Below are positions 1 to 9,056 of a stretch of DNA of 20,000 bases, one piece after another (positions within the stretch are counted from its first letter, which is position 1; the number at the start of each line of letters is the position of its first letter). Source of the stretch: Chromera velia. Its lineage: Eukaryota > Sar > Chromeraceae. The stretch lies in contig JAHBMJ010005647.1 of NCBI GenBank assembly GCA_018398765.1, positions 1 to 20,000 of the forward strand. The letters run 5' to 3'. A program made the translations under genes and the position numbers. Under the pieces are notes generated by a model. The model saw nothing but the letters and a program-made list of their open reading frames with translations. It was not told the origin of the DNA and did not search any database.

Positions 1-30
1 CGCAATCCCGAAAAGCATACTTCGCTGCCG

Positions 31-47
31 TGGGTGTGTATGTGTAT

Positions 48-95
<48 letters not shown>

Positions 96-116
96 GTGTA
101 TGTGTATATGTATGTG

Positions 117-160
<44 letters not shown>

Positions 161-258
161 TATGTGTGTATGTGTGTGTGTGTATGTGTGTGTGTGTGTA
201 TATGTATGTGTATGTGTATGTGTATGTATGTGTGTGTGTGTGTGTGTTTGTGTGTGTC
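31..258. repeat. (GT)n microsatellite with TATG interruptions
   Basis: Almost pure TG dinucleotides interrupted by TATG and TATATATATG steps. It probably lies in an intron of the gene whose next exon starts at 457. Apparent reading frames through it (Cys-Val or Tyr-Val runs) come only from the repeat. The part from 259 to 456 holds no recognisable coding sequence and ends in a good pyrimidine tract and TTGCAG acceptor. Confidence 0.97.
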
Positions 259-456
259 ACATCACGTTGTGCAGAAGTCAGAAAACTCTTCTGCAACTTG
301 TACCTGGCTTTTGAATAGTTCGGTTTCTTTGAATTAATTCACTTTCCAAATATCTGGAGGTACTGGCTCGAGACTGTTTTTTGCATATGAAATTGTTTTT
401 ATGATCTATTCATGCATTGAGGGCCCTTTGTTTTGACCCTTCTGTCTTTCTTGCAG

Positions 457-2629
457 CCGTATCCTATAACCAGCAAACAGACCCGCAACTGGACGCGCTT
501 TCGGAATCCGGAGGCGTGGTGAAGTTGAAGTCTCCCCCAGAAGGGACGACGGGGAGCCGCGGGTTGTTCCATTTCGGATGTGAGGACGGGTTTGTCTTGG
601 ACATGCCTGTAGGGGGTTGGGAGGGGGGTGAAGAGGGGGCCGTCCTCTTCAGATACACGGGGAACGACTATGGGAAGGCAAGCTGGAAGGGTTAGTCTCC
701 GAGGTATTCTGCAGGTCTGCCTATATCCCTGCATGCATACCTCTTTCTTTCTGTCTGTTGTCTGTCTGTCTGCCTGTCTGCCTGTCTGTGGGTATAGGTA
801 GGTCTGTTGGTCGATCGCTTGAGTGGTTAGTGTTTTGATTCTTTCTATGTACAATTTCTTGTGTCTCCTTACCGACTTTCCCATCTGTGTACCTGTAGCA
901 ACTGTGTAGAAGTGAAGCTTGAGCAGATATGCAGCAAAGGCTGTTTGTGAAAGGGCTTGCCAACGAGAGACGGATTGATAAATGATGTGTAGTGCTTTGG
1001 ATAAACGAACGTACATTGTAATCTGATGTATGGGGATCTGCAGCTGGCACAAGCCAAAGTGGTCCTCTGCTGAAAACCGTAGTGGGAATACAAGTCTCTA
1101 GACAAGTCTGGAGGGATGACCTCAAAATAGAGAGTGGGTCGGGAGGGAGGCGGAAAGTAGTGCAGTTTTCTGAAGACCTGAAGCAAAAGGCATGTGAGTT
1201 GTCGAGTGACCAGGAGAAGCGTCTATTTATTTTGAACATTGTACGCACCCTTGGTGAACAGGGAATGGAGGAGGGTTCGCAGATTTTGACTATAGATCTC
1301 TGGGACTCGTTTCCCTCCACAGTCAGTGATAGAGTTGGGAACGTTGCGGCATTCTCAAGCAAGTTCTTTGTTGACACCACAACGGAAAACCTGGATTTAG
1401 AGATAGTCGATAAAGAGGGGAAACGACAGGGGGTTTACTTTGCCGTCAGTTAGGTGTCTGATTCCGCCACGCTCAGGTATAACGGAGAAGAATGCAAGTA
1501 TACCGTGGTTGTAGAGTCTGCATTTTTCTGCATAGTGACAAATGGAGATGCAAACAATGTAACCGAAGGAGAACAATTGGAAATGAGGACTGCCGGTGAA
1601 TCTTCAGGATTCCAATTTGTTTCTGTGCTTGGCAGCATCACCATGTTCATCAATTCAGACCTCCTTCCACCTTCTCCAATTGAGCTGCCGCTTTGGCTTA
1701 CGATAGTTATCGCCGGGGTCTCATCTCTCTGCAAAGTGGACCCGATCTTTGGTAATTTTTTATGGTGCCGCTGTATGGTTCTGCGAAGGAGATGGGAAGA
1801 GGGGTATGGTTTGGTACTGATGAGAATAAAGGGGGATGGGGTGCTTCATGACTTGAGCAAAGGGAGGACGTCAACAGCATCTGTAGAGGAGGGAAAGAGA
1901 GGCGAAATTCCCGATGGGGGGGGGGGAGGGTTTACGTTGAGGGCGGTAGCTGTTGAAGGGCCCCCCTGGCGCTGCCCTTCGTGACGACCTCNAGGGGGTT
2001 TACTTTGCCGTCAGTTAGGTGTCTGATTCCGCCACGCTCAGGTATAACGGAGAAGAATGCAAGTATACCGTGGTTGTAGAGTCTGCATTTTTCTGCATAG
2101 TGACAAATGGAGATGCAAACAATGTAACCGAAGGAGAACAATTGGAAATGAGGACTGCCGGTGAATCTTCAGGATTCCAATTTGTTTCTGTGCTTGGCAG
2201 CATCACCATGTTCATCAATTCAGACCTCCTTCCACCTTCTCCAATTGAGCTGCCGCTTTGGCTTACGATAGTTATCGCCGGGGTCTCATCTCTCTGCAAA
2301 GTGGACCCGATCTTTGGTAATTTTTTATGGTGCCGCTGTATGGTTCTGCGAAGGAGATGGGAAGAGGGGTATGGTTTGGTACTGATGAGAATAAAGGGGG
2401 ATGGGGTGCTTCATGACTTGAGCAAAGGGAGGACGTCAACAGCATCTGTAGAGGAGGGAAAGAGAGGCGAAATTCCCGATGGGGGGGGGGGAGGGTTTAC
2501 GTTGAGGGCGGTAGCTGTTGAAGGGCCCCCCTGGCGCTGCCCTTCGTGACGACCTCAGCAAGTCAGGCTCAGAAAAAGAAGAAGAAGAAGGAGACTGAGA
2601 AGGGGTTTCGGAAGGAAGCGAGGCACTAG
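457..2629 (+). CDS. 3' part of a gene for a probable single-pass membrane protein, family not recognised
   Basis: The first visible exon is 457-690, after a pyrimidine-rich TTGCAG acceptor and before GTTAGT. The next starts at 1044 after CTGCAG; the phases fit (1 nt + 2 nt). The frame then runs to a TAG at 1451-1453 and stays open in the same frame beyond it for about 176 codons. That extension has beta-strand-like sequence, an Asn-Val-Thr sequon and a hydrophobic helix (LPLWLTIVIAGVSSL). A likely donor, TTTG|GTAATT (2316/2317, or 1751/1752 in the other copy), joins in phase to an exon at 2559-2629 coding a Lys-rich tail of 22 residues ending in ARH and a stop. The picture is a lumenal or extracellular domain, one membrane helix and a short basic cytosolic tail. 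The 5' end lies outside the window. The TAG may be genuine, may be spliced out (several in-phase GT..AG pairs fit), or may mark a decaying gene. No domain was recognised, and the exon model beyond 1453 is tentative. Confidence 0.55.
748..792. repeat. (CTGT)n / (CTGC)n microsatellite in an intron
   Basis: Tandem TCTG tetramers (tctgtctgttgtctgtctgt and onward) lie inside the proposed intron 691-1043. No coding content was seen around it. Confidence 0.85.
1428..2556. repeat. Exact 564-bp direct duplication around a single N (probable unmerged contig overlap)
   Basis: Bases 1428-1991 and 1993-2556 read identically at an offset of 565, including a G homopolymer and the 176-codon open frame. Base 1992 is N. 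The first copy is entered from unique sequence on its left, and the second leaves into unique sequence on its right. This is what two contigs with overlapping ends look like when a scaffolder joins them with a one-base gap. A recent tandem duplication is the alternative, but it would not explain an N exactly at the junction. Confidence 0.93.
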
Positions 2630-3047
2630 ACAAATATGGTGAAGACTCCTTCAGTGGCCAGAAAGGGGGAATAGTGGAGCTAGTGAGAAAGATGATTACA
2701 AATAGATCTGCTAGGGATAGAGAGATGATGTGTGGACGCCAAAAGGAGGAGAGTCACTCAAAAAAACATGACGACTTCCAATCTGTTGACAAATCCGCGA
2801 TTCAAAGTGAAAAAGAGTCAGATTTAGACTGAAATGAGGGACAGTGCAGCACTGTGTGACAAAAGATGAGAGACTGCATGAGAGGAAAAGACTGACTCCC
2901 CCTGAATGCCCCATTGAAATAGCGCACAGCCCCTCCCCCTGTAATCTGATCCCGTCAATAGGAACTTCAAGTGCAGATGGATGGATGGGGGGGGGGAGCC
3001 CAAGGTCTTGCAAGTAAAGGAGGCAGACCTTCAAAATTGGCATGCAC
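2630..3047. other. Spacer, no gene seen
   Basis: Follows the proposed stop at 2627-2629. Purine-rich on the + strand, with no convincing coding frame, RNA gene or repeat. It is probably the 3' untranslated region and flank of the upstream gene. Confidence 0.5.
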
Positions 3048-3066
3048 GACACACACACACACGCAC

Positions 3067-3110
<44 letters not shown>

Positions 3111-3130
3111 ATACACATACACACATACAC

Positions 3131-3196
<66 letters not shown>

Positions 3197-3325
3197 ACAT
3201 ATACACACACACACATACACACACACACATATACAGAGAGAGAGAAAGAGAGAGAGAGTCTCCTCATAGAGAGAGAGAAAGTCACACCAAGACTAGACGA
3301 AGGACGGCTTGAGAGAGAGAGGGCG
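3048..3325. repeat. (CA)n followed by (GA)n microsatellite
   Basis: Bases 3048-3233 are CA dinucleotides with CATA interruptions and a short TATATATATA core. Bases 3234-3325 are GAGA runs with interruptions. Long frames on both strands (His-Thr or Cys-Val runs) are repeat artefacts. Confidence 0.96.
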
Positions 3326-3984
3326 AGAAAAGGCTCGAAGCTGATCGGTAGAAGATCGATAGAAAGATATTTCGATAAAAAGAAGAAAGATAGGGAGGGA
3401 AGAACAAACTAACCAAGTGGCAAGCAATGTATACAGGAAGACAGAAAACGGGTAAAGATAGGCAAAATGAATGATTTCAATTCTGTTTTGAGCTCGCACT
3501 TTTTGAATATATACAGCAACGATACGTTTTGAATGTAAATACTTTTTTATACCTCTACAATGGTCGAAGAGATAAACCTCAGTTTGAGATCAGCCTTGAG
3601 ATTAGGTTTGTCTTGGACCTAGTTCTGGACATTTCATGGTTAGTATGGCATCCACTGGCAGCCACGACATGGAGAAGAGTTCCAAGATAGCGGCCTTAGT
3701 CAACTTGAAGGTACAAAGATTTCTGAGGATAAAGGGGGTTCGTGGTTCAGTCCGACTCAATCTGGATTCCTGACTAGCCACATGCTATAATATGTATTTA
3801 TCACATTGGATTTTAACCTAGATTTTAGCCTGAATACAACTGAAGAGGCTAGTGAAGAAGTTTGATGTGTATCCTAAGGAGGGGCATTCTGGAAGGTTGT
3901 GGTAGATTTTGAGCTCAAAATAACATAAAATATGAACAAAAATAAATTTTTGCGAGCCAGTCCGGCAACCTGGAGCTCCATTTG
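3326..3984. other. Spacer, nothing recognised
   Basis: AT-rich unique-looking sequence without a convincing gene, RNA or repeat. All frames are broken by frequent stops. Confidence 0.6.
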
Positions 3985-4440
3985 GTTAAGTTACATCAAA
4001 ATCTGATGTTTTTGAAGTGTAGGCTACGTGGTTACTTTGGGTTACCCCCTTTTTATCTTTGTCATACAAAGAAGTTACAGGTTACCCGGTTACGAGCATT
4101 TTAAGCTCAGTAACCAACCAAATTTTCAACTTTTAAAAACATTCAAAATGATGTTTAAAACACGTTTGAATGCTTCTTGAGGGAGGTTACTTCATTTTTG
4201 AAGGGGGTCAAAAAAGGTTACAGGTTACCCGGTTATGGGGGGTTTGGGGGCAAAATGAGTGTGACACATCATTTTTCATCATTTTTGACCATAACCTGAA
4301 TTGTTTAACACTTTTGGAGCCAGTTTTATAAGTAACCAAACGTAACTAATCGATTGGCACCACTTTTAACTGATGGTTACATCTTACACATTATAGGGGG
4401 GGGGTGTAAGGTCAGTAACTATGGTGTAACTGGCTGAAGT
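3985..4440. repeat. GTTAC-rich repeat block
   Basis: The pentamer GTTAC or its complement GTAAC appears more than ten times. A 19-bp word, GTTACAGGTTACCCGGTTA, occurs exactly at 4074-4092 and 4217-4235 (143 bp apart), each preceded by a shorter GGTTACTT word. The left half carries mainly GTTAC, while GTAACC words become more frequent toward the right (4112, 4332, 4342). This could be a non-coding mobile-element fragment, but no terminal repeats or target duplication were found. Confidence 0.6.
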
Positions 4441-5063
4441 GCCCCCCACTAGTGTGTACCACATATATAACCTGAAAATGGATGTTGCCATGTATTCCTG
4501 GCTATCAAGTTTTAATTATAATTGTATATATTACATTGTTTTATAAGAGGGTGTGAAACTGGAAATGTAGACAGTCAGTGAGTGTGTGCAATATGTGTAT
4601 AACTGCTGTGAAGTGAAATGAATTCAGTCTTCCAGTCACTGTATGGTGGTACCAGCAGACTGTATGGTATGTGGAGTGTTTGTCTGAAGGGCTTCCGCCC
4701 AGAGCCACTGTGTATTACTGTGTACAGCTTCCTCACTATAGCTCTATACCGTATGTGTTCCTCGCCAGTGCACCCCCTGAAAGACCTACATCCCGATCCA
4801 TGCACCGGATGGAGCGCCATACCTGGCCCAGTCTGGCACTGTGGCTGGCCGACGTGTATATATGTATATCGATGCGTCATACATGATTATGCATGCATCC
4901 AATTTAAGCAACACATTCAGAATTAAAGAATTTGGCTGATTCACAATATCCAATCGGATGTTGCAAAGACATACAAACTTACAGTCTTGTTAAGACAGGA
5001 CCCGGCTTCATATATCTGAGCTAGCGGAGCCTAAGCATAGCCGATCTAATTCACAGAGGGTTA
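4441..5063. other. Spacer with a GC-richer island at about 4600-4860
   Basis: The flanks are AT-rich. The island has more balanced composition and two overlapping open frames on + (one with ATG at 4618, 102 codons; one from about 4671, 71 codons). Neither gives a protein I recognise. It may be a gene relic or part of a repeat. Confidence 0.35.
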
Positions 5064-5069
5064 ATCTTT

Positions 5070-5557
5070 CCTAGACCCTGCACTAGCTAAATTAATAAAA
5101 AAAGAAAGAAATAAAAAAAGTTTTGCTAGTTTTTTATTTATTTATTTATTCACCAAACAACAGTTGTTTTTCCTAGTCATATCACAGCAAAAAAAAAAAA
5201 AGAAAATTTTTTTTTAGAAAAACGAGTTATCTATTTTTTTTTTTTAAGCCTGCAACACCTTGCAACACTTGTGCAACATTCATGCAACAGCTAAACAACA
5301 GTTGTTTTAGACAAAAAAAAAAGAAAAAAGAAAGTACCTGACAAAGAGAGTTATTTACTTTTTTTTTCTCTATGATATACTCCTTGTGTTTTTCATGTAA
5401 CCCTCCCGGCCTTACAACACTCAAACAAGACTTAAATAATTAACCTAGTAAACAACAGTTGTTTGTTTAGTTAAGGGGCTGATAAATAAAAAAAAAATCG
5501 ATAAAAAAAAAGTTTTCTTAGTTTTTTCTTCTTTTTTTATCTAGTGCACGGCCTAGG
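5070..5557. mobile_element. Non-autonomous DNA transposon (MITE-like), 488 bp
   Basis: The left end CCTAGACCCTGCACTAG (5070-5086) and the reverse complement of the right end, CCTAGGCCGTGCACTAG (5541-5557), match at 15 of 17 positions, followed on both sides by A-rich subterminal sequence. The hexamer ATCTTT flanks the element directly at 5064-5069 and 5558-5563, as expected of a target-site duplication. The inside is AT-rich with poly-A and poly-T runs, has no transposase frame, and repeats the near-palindrome AAACAACAGTTGTTT three times. The superfamily cannot be named from these ends. Confidence 0.8.
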
Positions 5558-5563
5558 ATCTTT

Positions 5564-6639
5564 CATTGTTTTTTATGTTTGAAACTTTGAATAAAAACAA
5601 AAAATAACATTTTTTTAAACTAATAAATTTTTATACTTGAATCAAAATTTGTGTTTGTTCAATTAACCACGTTATTAATTTTATGAAGAGTGTTTAAACG
5701 TCACATGATCTGTAACTGCTAGTGTAACTGACTAAATATTTTTTTGTTAATTCATTTAAAATGGTAGAAAAGCCGACTCACATCAGATGGATGGGGATCG
5801 CTCCTCCTAACTATCCTATAATAGCTTCTGAGCTTCTTGATCATCTATTTAGGAAATAACTAGGGAAAAAAATTAGGAATGCTTCAAACTTTTGAAATTA
5901 AAGCCTGTACTCGATCAAAGAATTGCAGAATCGATAGATTCAAGCACGTACACTGCAAGAACCACGCATGCATCCTGTATGTGCAGTATAAATTAGTTTT
6001 TTTTTTTAATGACTTGATTTCTTTTTTTTTAATCATCTATATGTGACATAATACGTCTACCTATAGCTATACTACTTACTGGGTGTTGGAATCAAGTAAG
6101 TTGAATTATGTAACGCAGCATGCCAGTGCCTGTTTCTCTTTATAGGTTTGTCTCTCTATGCGTAGGTATGCAGTGTACTATGCAAAACTTTTAGAGAGAG
6201 TAGAGGGAGGGACTATGACAGGGAAAAGCCTAAGCGGCAACTTTGACGATACGCAGGCACCCAGTGCCATCCGCACTCGATCTCAGATGGAGAAGAGTGT
6301 GAAGAGACACACTGTTAACCAATATTGTGTCACTGACAGGAAATTCAGTCTTTGATGAGAGGGCTCCGAGGCAAGAGCTGCAAGGCGTCCCGCTTATACT
6401 TTCGTTTGCAAACCTTCACAGATTACCTTTCTTTCGTGTCATTAATTGACTCAGATTTTCCCGCAGAACCGTACATTTAGAATGATTTCCCCCTTTTCCC
6501 TCCCCGCCGAATTTCTTTCTTTTTGATCACCGTCTCAAATTAAACGCGCTCGATCCTCTTTTCTGGCACTGCCTTCCTGGCCTCAGCTCATTTTCTCTAA
6601 GTCAGTCAGTCTACTCAGTCTGAGTCAGTCATGAGTCGA
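5564..6639. other. AT-rich spacer and probable 3' flank of the BTB gene
   Basis: Long T and A homopolymers occur (for example around 6000 and 6020). A 65-codon frame with ATG at 6158 exists but has no recognisable features. The part next to 6640 is likely the 3' untranslated region of the minus-strand gene. No RNA gene or mobile element was recognised. Confidence 0.5.
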
Positions 6640-8441
6640 TCAGCTCCTTTTCTCAATCGTACCTGCCACCAATTCCAAAACATCACACAGTGTCGTCGGT
6701 CTCAACTCTTCAAACTCCTCCCTCACCCAGACCTTTTGGAAGTTTTTGGCGGCAAAATTGATGGACAGCTCCCTCAGATCCGGAAAGTTCTGCTGCTCAG
6801 CAAACAGCAGAGTGGGCATCCAGGAGCCTTCGGAGATTCGATCCTTCACAAAGGTCTCTGCGGTCCTCTGCATCATCAAAAACATGCATGAATCGATCGA
6901 AGAGATCCATCAAACTCACCAAGGTGTTTCACTGATCCCTGGATGGGACCGATTCCCAGAATTCCCAAGTCGATCGACCATCGAATTCAACCGTAGTCGT
7001 GCAAAGAATCACCTTCAATCATCTCAGACAAACAAGGTGTGGGAAAGCAGAGCGCACAAGTGTCAAATTGCATTAATTCTCTTTCTGCATGTATGGTCAC
7101 AGCACCAACCTGCAGCCAGTTCAACTGGAAACGGCGCGCGAGCTCTGCCACCTGTAGAGCGAAATGTTCCTGCAGATCCACCAAGCCTGTGTGCAGATAG
7201 AGGACCACAGCCCTCAGAGCTTCAAAGGAGGTGTCGCCAATCTGCAACACTGACTCCTTCCCCTCTTTGAAACGTTCTGAGAATAGGACTTTGAAGAACT
7301 CGCATCGTCTTGACAGCAATTCTTTCATGCCAAATACTTTCCTTCCTTCCTGATCGTCCTTCGCTGACAGCGCCACATCCCCGCCCCCCCCCCCCTGTAG
7401 AACCATATGACGATACCAACGCCACATAGGCGTAGTAGGGGTAAAAGCCCCCTCGAACATTGAGGGCAGGACAGAACAGACGTCCTGCACAATCATTAAT
7501 CGACTCCCTTGCGAAAGGAGAAGATCCCCTTTAGGCATCACAGCGATGCACCCAATCTTCGTCCGGTCCTCCGACTGAAACTCTTGACCGTCCACCTGGG
7601 GGGACAGTCCAACTGGCTGAGTTCCGCAAAACCGCGGCACAAAACCCACTCGGTGGAGGGTGCCTGTTTCCGTTCCCACGAATGCTTCCTCAATTCCACC
7701 GCATACAGAAGTGACGGCAGAAGAGAACGATCGACAGAAGGGGGGCGGCTTCTGTCTGAACTCGTTGGCCGACGAGTACGTGTACAGATTCGTGGAATCG
7801 TACCCGAGATCGTAGCTGCCGAGAAGGGAGGTTGTAGCAAACAATCTGTTTCGTTTCTGAGAGTAGCCATCAAACTGAATTGGGATGGGAGTGTCTACAG
7901 CCAGGTGAAAACAGCAACAGCTGCTGGGGGCATTCTTGTGAGACGCAGGACAGTCCAGCGCCCTTTCACTTGAGACTGTCCCCACACGCCACTCAGATGG
8001 AATGAGTTTCTCGACAGGGATCAACACAATTTTGTCTGAGTACAGAATGTGGACAGCGTTTTTGAACACAGCCACGTCATTCCATGCAAGGTACTTGACA
8101 GGAGACGGCACACAACTGTGGCCCAGACTGTGAGACACCGAGTCCAGAGCCACCACCCATTCCTGAGTCTGCTCTGTGTCTCCCGTCGGCACCACCACAA
8201 CAAATCTTCCGACCTGATCTGAATGGAGAACAAGGGGAGTCCCAAAGTAAGGGACTTTGCAGAATACCTTCCCTGTCCTGGTTGACTCGCCTTCATATGA
8301 TTCAGTGGAGACCTTCCACTCGTACACGTCCGTCTCTCCCTCCACACAACACAGCAAGGTGTCCTCACCCAAAGGGCAGAGCTCGCGGATCGAACAGCCG
8401 AACTCACACAGATAAGACACTTCCCTCGAACACGACGCCAT
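6640..8441 (-). CDS. BTB-BACK domain protein with probable beta-propeller N-terminus
   Basis: Two exons: 8441-7110 (444 codons) and 6867-6640 (75 codons plus stop), 519 aa in all. The donor is CTGCAG|GTTGGT and the acceptor ATGATGCAG, both phase 0, so the reading runs NWLQ|RTAETF. ATG at 8441 is the first in its frame; the open frame extends further up without another ATG. Residues from about 354 fit a BTB/POZ fold: GDVALSAKD, then LLSRRCEFFKVLFSERF, then FEALRAVVLYLHTGLVDL. The second exon matches a BACK-like helical region (LLFAEQQNFPDLRELSINF, then AKNFQKV). Residues 1-350 are beta-rich with propeller-like repeats such as AFVGTETGTLHRVGF and GCIAVMPKGDLLLSQGSRL, which I infer rather than prove to be WD40-like. 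BTB proteins commonly dimerise and recruit cullin-3 ubiquitin ligase; this role here is inferred from family only. It is divergent from the 9057 gene. Confidence 0.85.
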
Positions 8442-9056
8442 CGTGTCGTGCAATTGAATCCTCCGGCGTGGCAGAAGCTTTGATTGTTTTGAGTGCCTGT
8501 ATATATAAAGGAAAAAGGCAACTAGAGAGTGGATTTATAGATGGACGCCGCTTCAAAGTTTCCCTTTCTTCTCAGTTCGAGTTTTGGGACATGCCGAGCG
8601 AAGAGATTCTTTACGGAAGAGCCAAGCCAAGAATCGTTCAGACCGCCCTAAGCTCCCGCTGAAAAGTTGAAGGTGCCCAGACAGGCTTCCCCGGCCGTCT
8701 CCACAACTCTAAGAAGCTAAAAAGGTATACACACCGCGAGCTTTCGAGCCGTGCCGAGCTAAAGCATCGCGCGCGCGAAGGCGCGCGGACGGGTGCACGC
8801 ACTCAACTCGACTCGACAACTGCATGCATGGCGCGCGCGTGCACGAGTTAATTCGTGCTTATTCGTGCTTCCAGTTGAAGGACAATGAAGGACAGCTTGG
8901 ATTGAGTTCGATCGTCACTTCCCGCGGTGTGGGTCATTCGCACAAGCACCAGCTGGCATTTTGTCTTCTGCATAGTTGTCCAAGTGGGTCAGCCGGCCTT
9001 GTCTGCCGTTTCTGGTAGTTCTTTTATTTTTTTCCGTTGCACCGACCAGAACAGGG
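8442..9056. promoter_or_regulatory. Divergent intergenic region, probable bidirectional promoter
   Basis: The two genes start 615 bp apart facing away from each other. A TATA-like stretch, TATATATAAA (8500-8509), lies 59-68 bp above the BTB start codon. Bases 8767-8840 are rich in GCGCGC palindromes and contain TGCATGCA (8821-8828), the recognition core of an ApiAP2 factor known from apicomplexans. A perfect 10-bp tandem, ATTCGTGCTT twice (8851-8870), follows. The transcription start sites cannot be placed from sequence alone. Confidence 0.55.

Noticed and set aside
30-337. Three overlapping open frames of Cys-Val/Tyr-Val repeats
   Set aside because: They are translations of the (GT)n tract, with no coding bias outside it.
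399-1380. Long minus-strand frames opposite the first gene
   Set aside because: They run antisense across splice sites that fit the plus-strand gene, have no recognisable motif, and include microsatellite sequence.
1454-1984. A separate 176-codon gene present twice
   Set aside because: It starts with GTG directly after a stop, is in frame with the upstream exon, and the two copies are best explained by unmerged contig overlap.
6158-6355. 65-codon frame with ATG as a small gene
   Set aside because: No conserved motif, no context; it probably lies downstream of the BTB gene.
7509-8662. Plus-strand and alternative-frame readings across the BTB gene
   Set aside because: Antisense or shadow frames of a gene with clear domains and matching splice phases.
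8976-9056. N-terminal extension of the six-exon gene upstream of 9057
   Set aside because: The frame is open but has no ATG; it is preceded by an in-frame TAG at 8973, and 9057 begins a good signal peptide.
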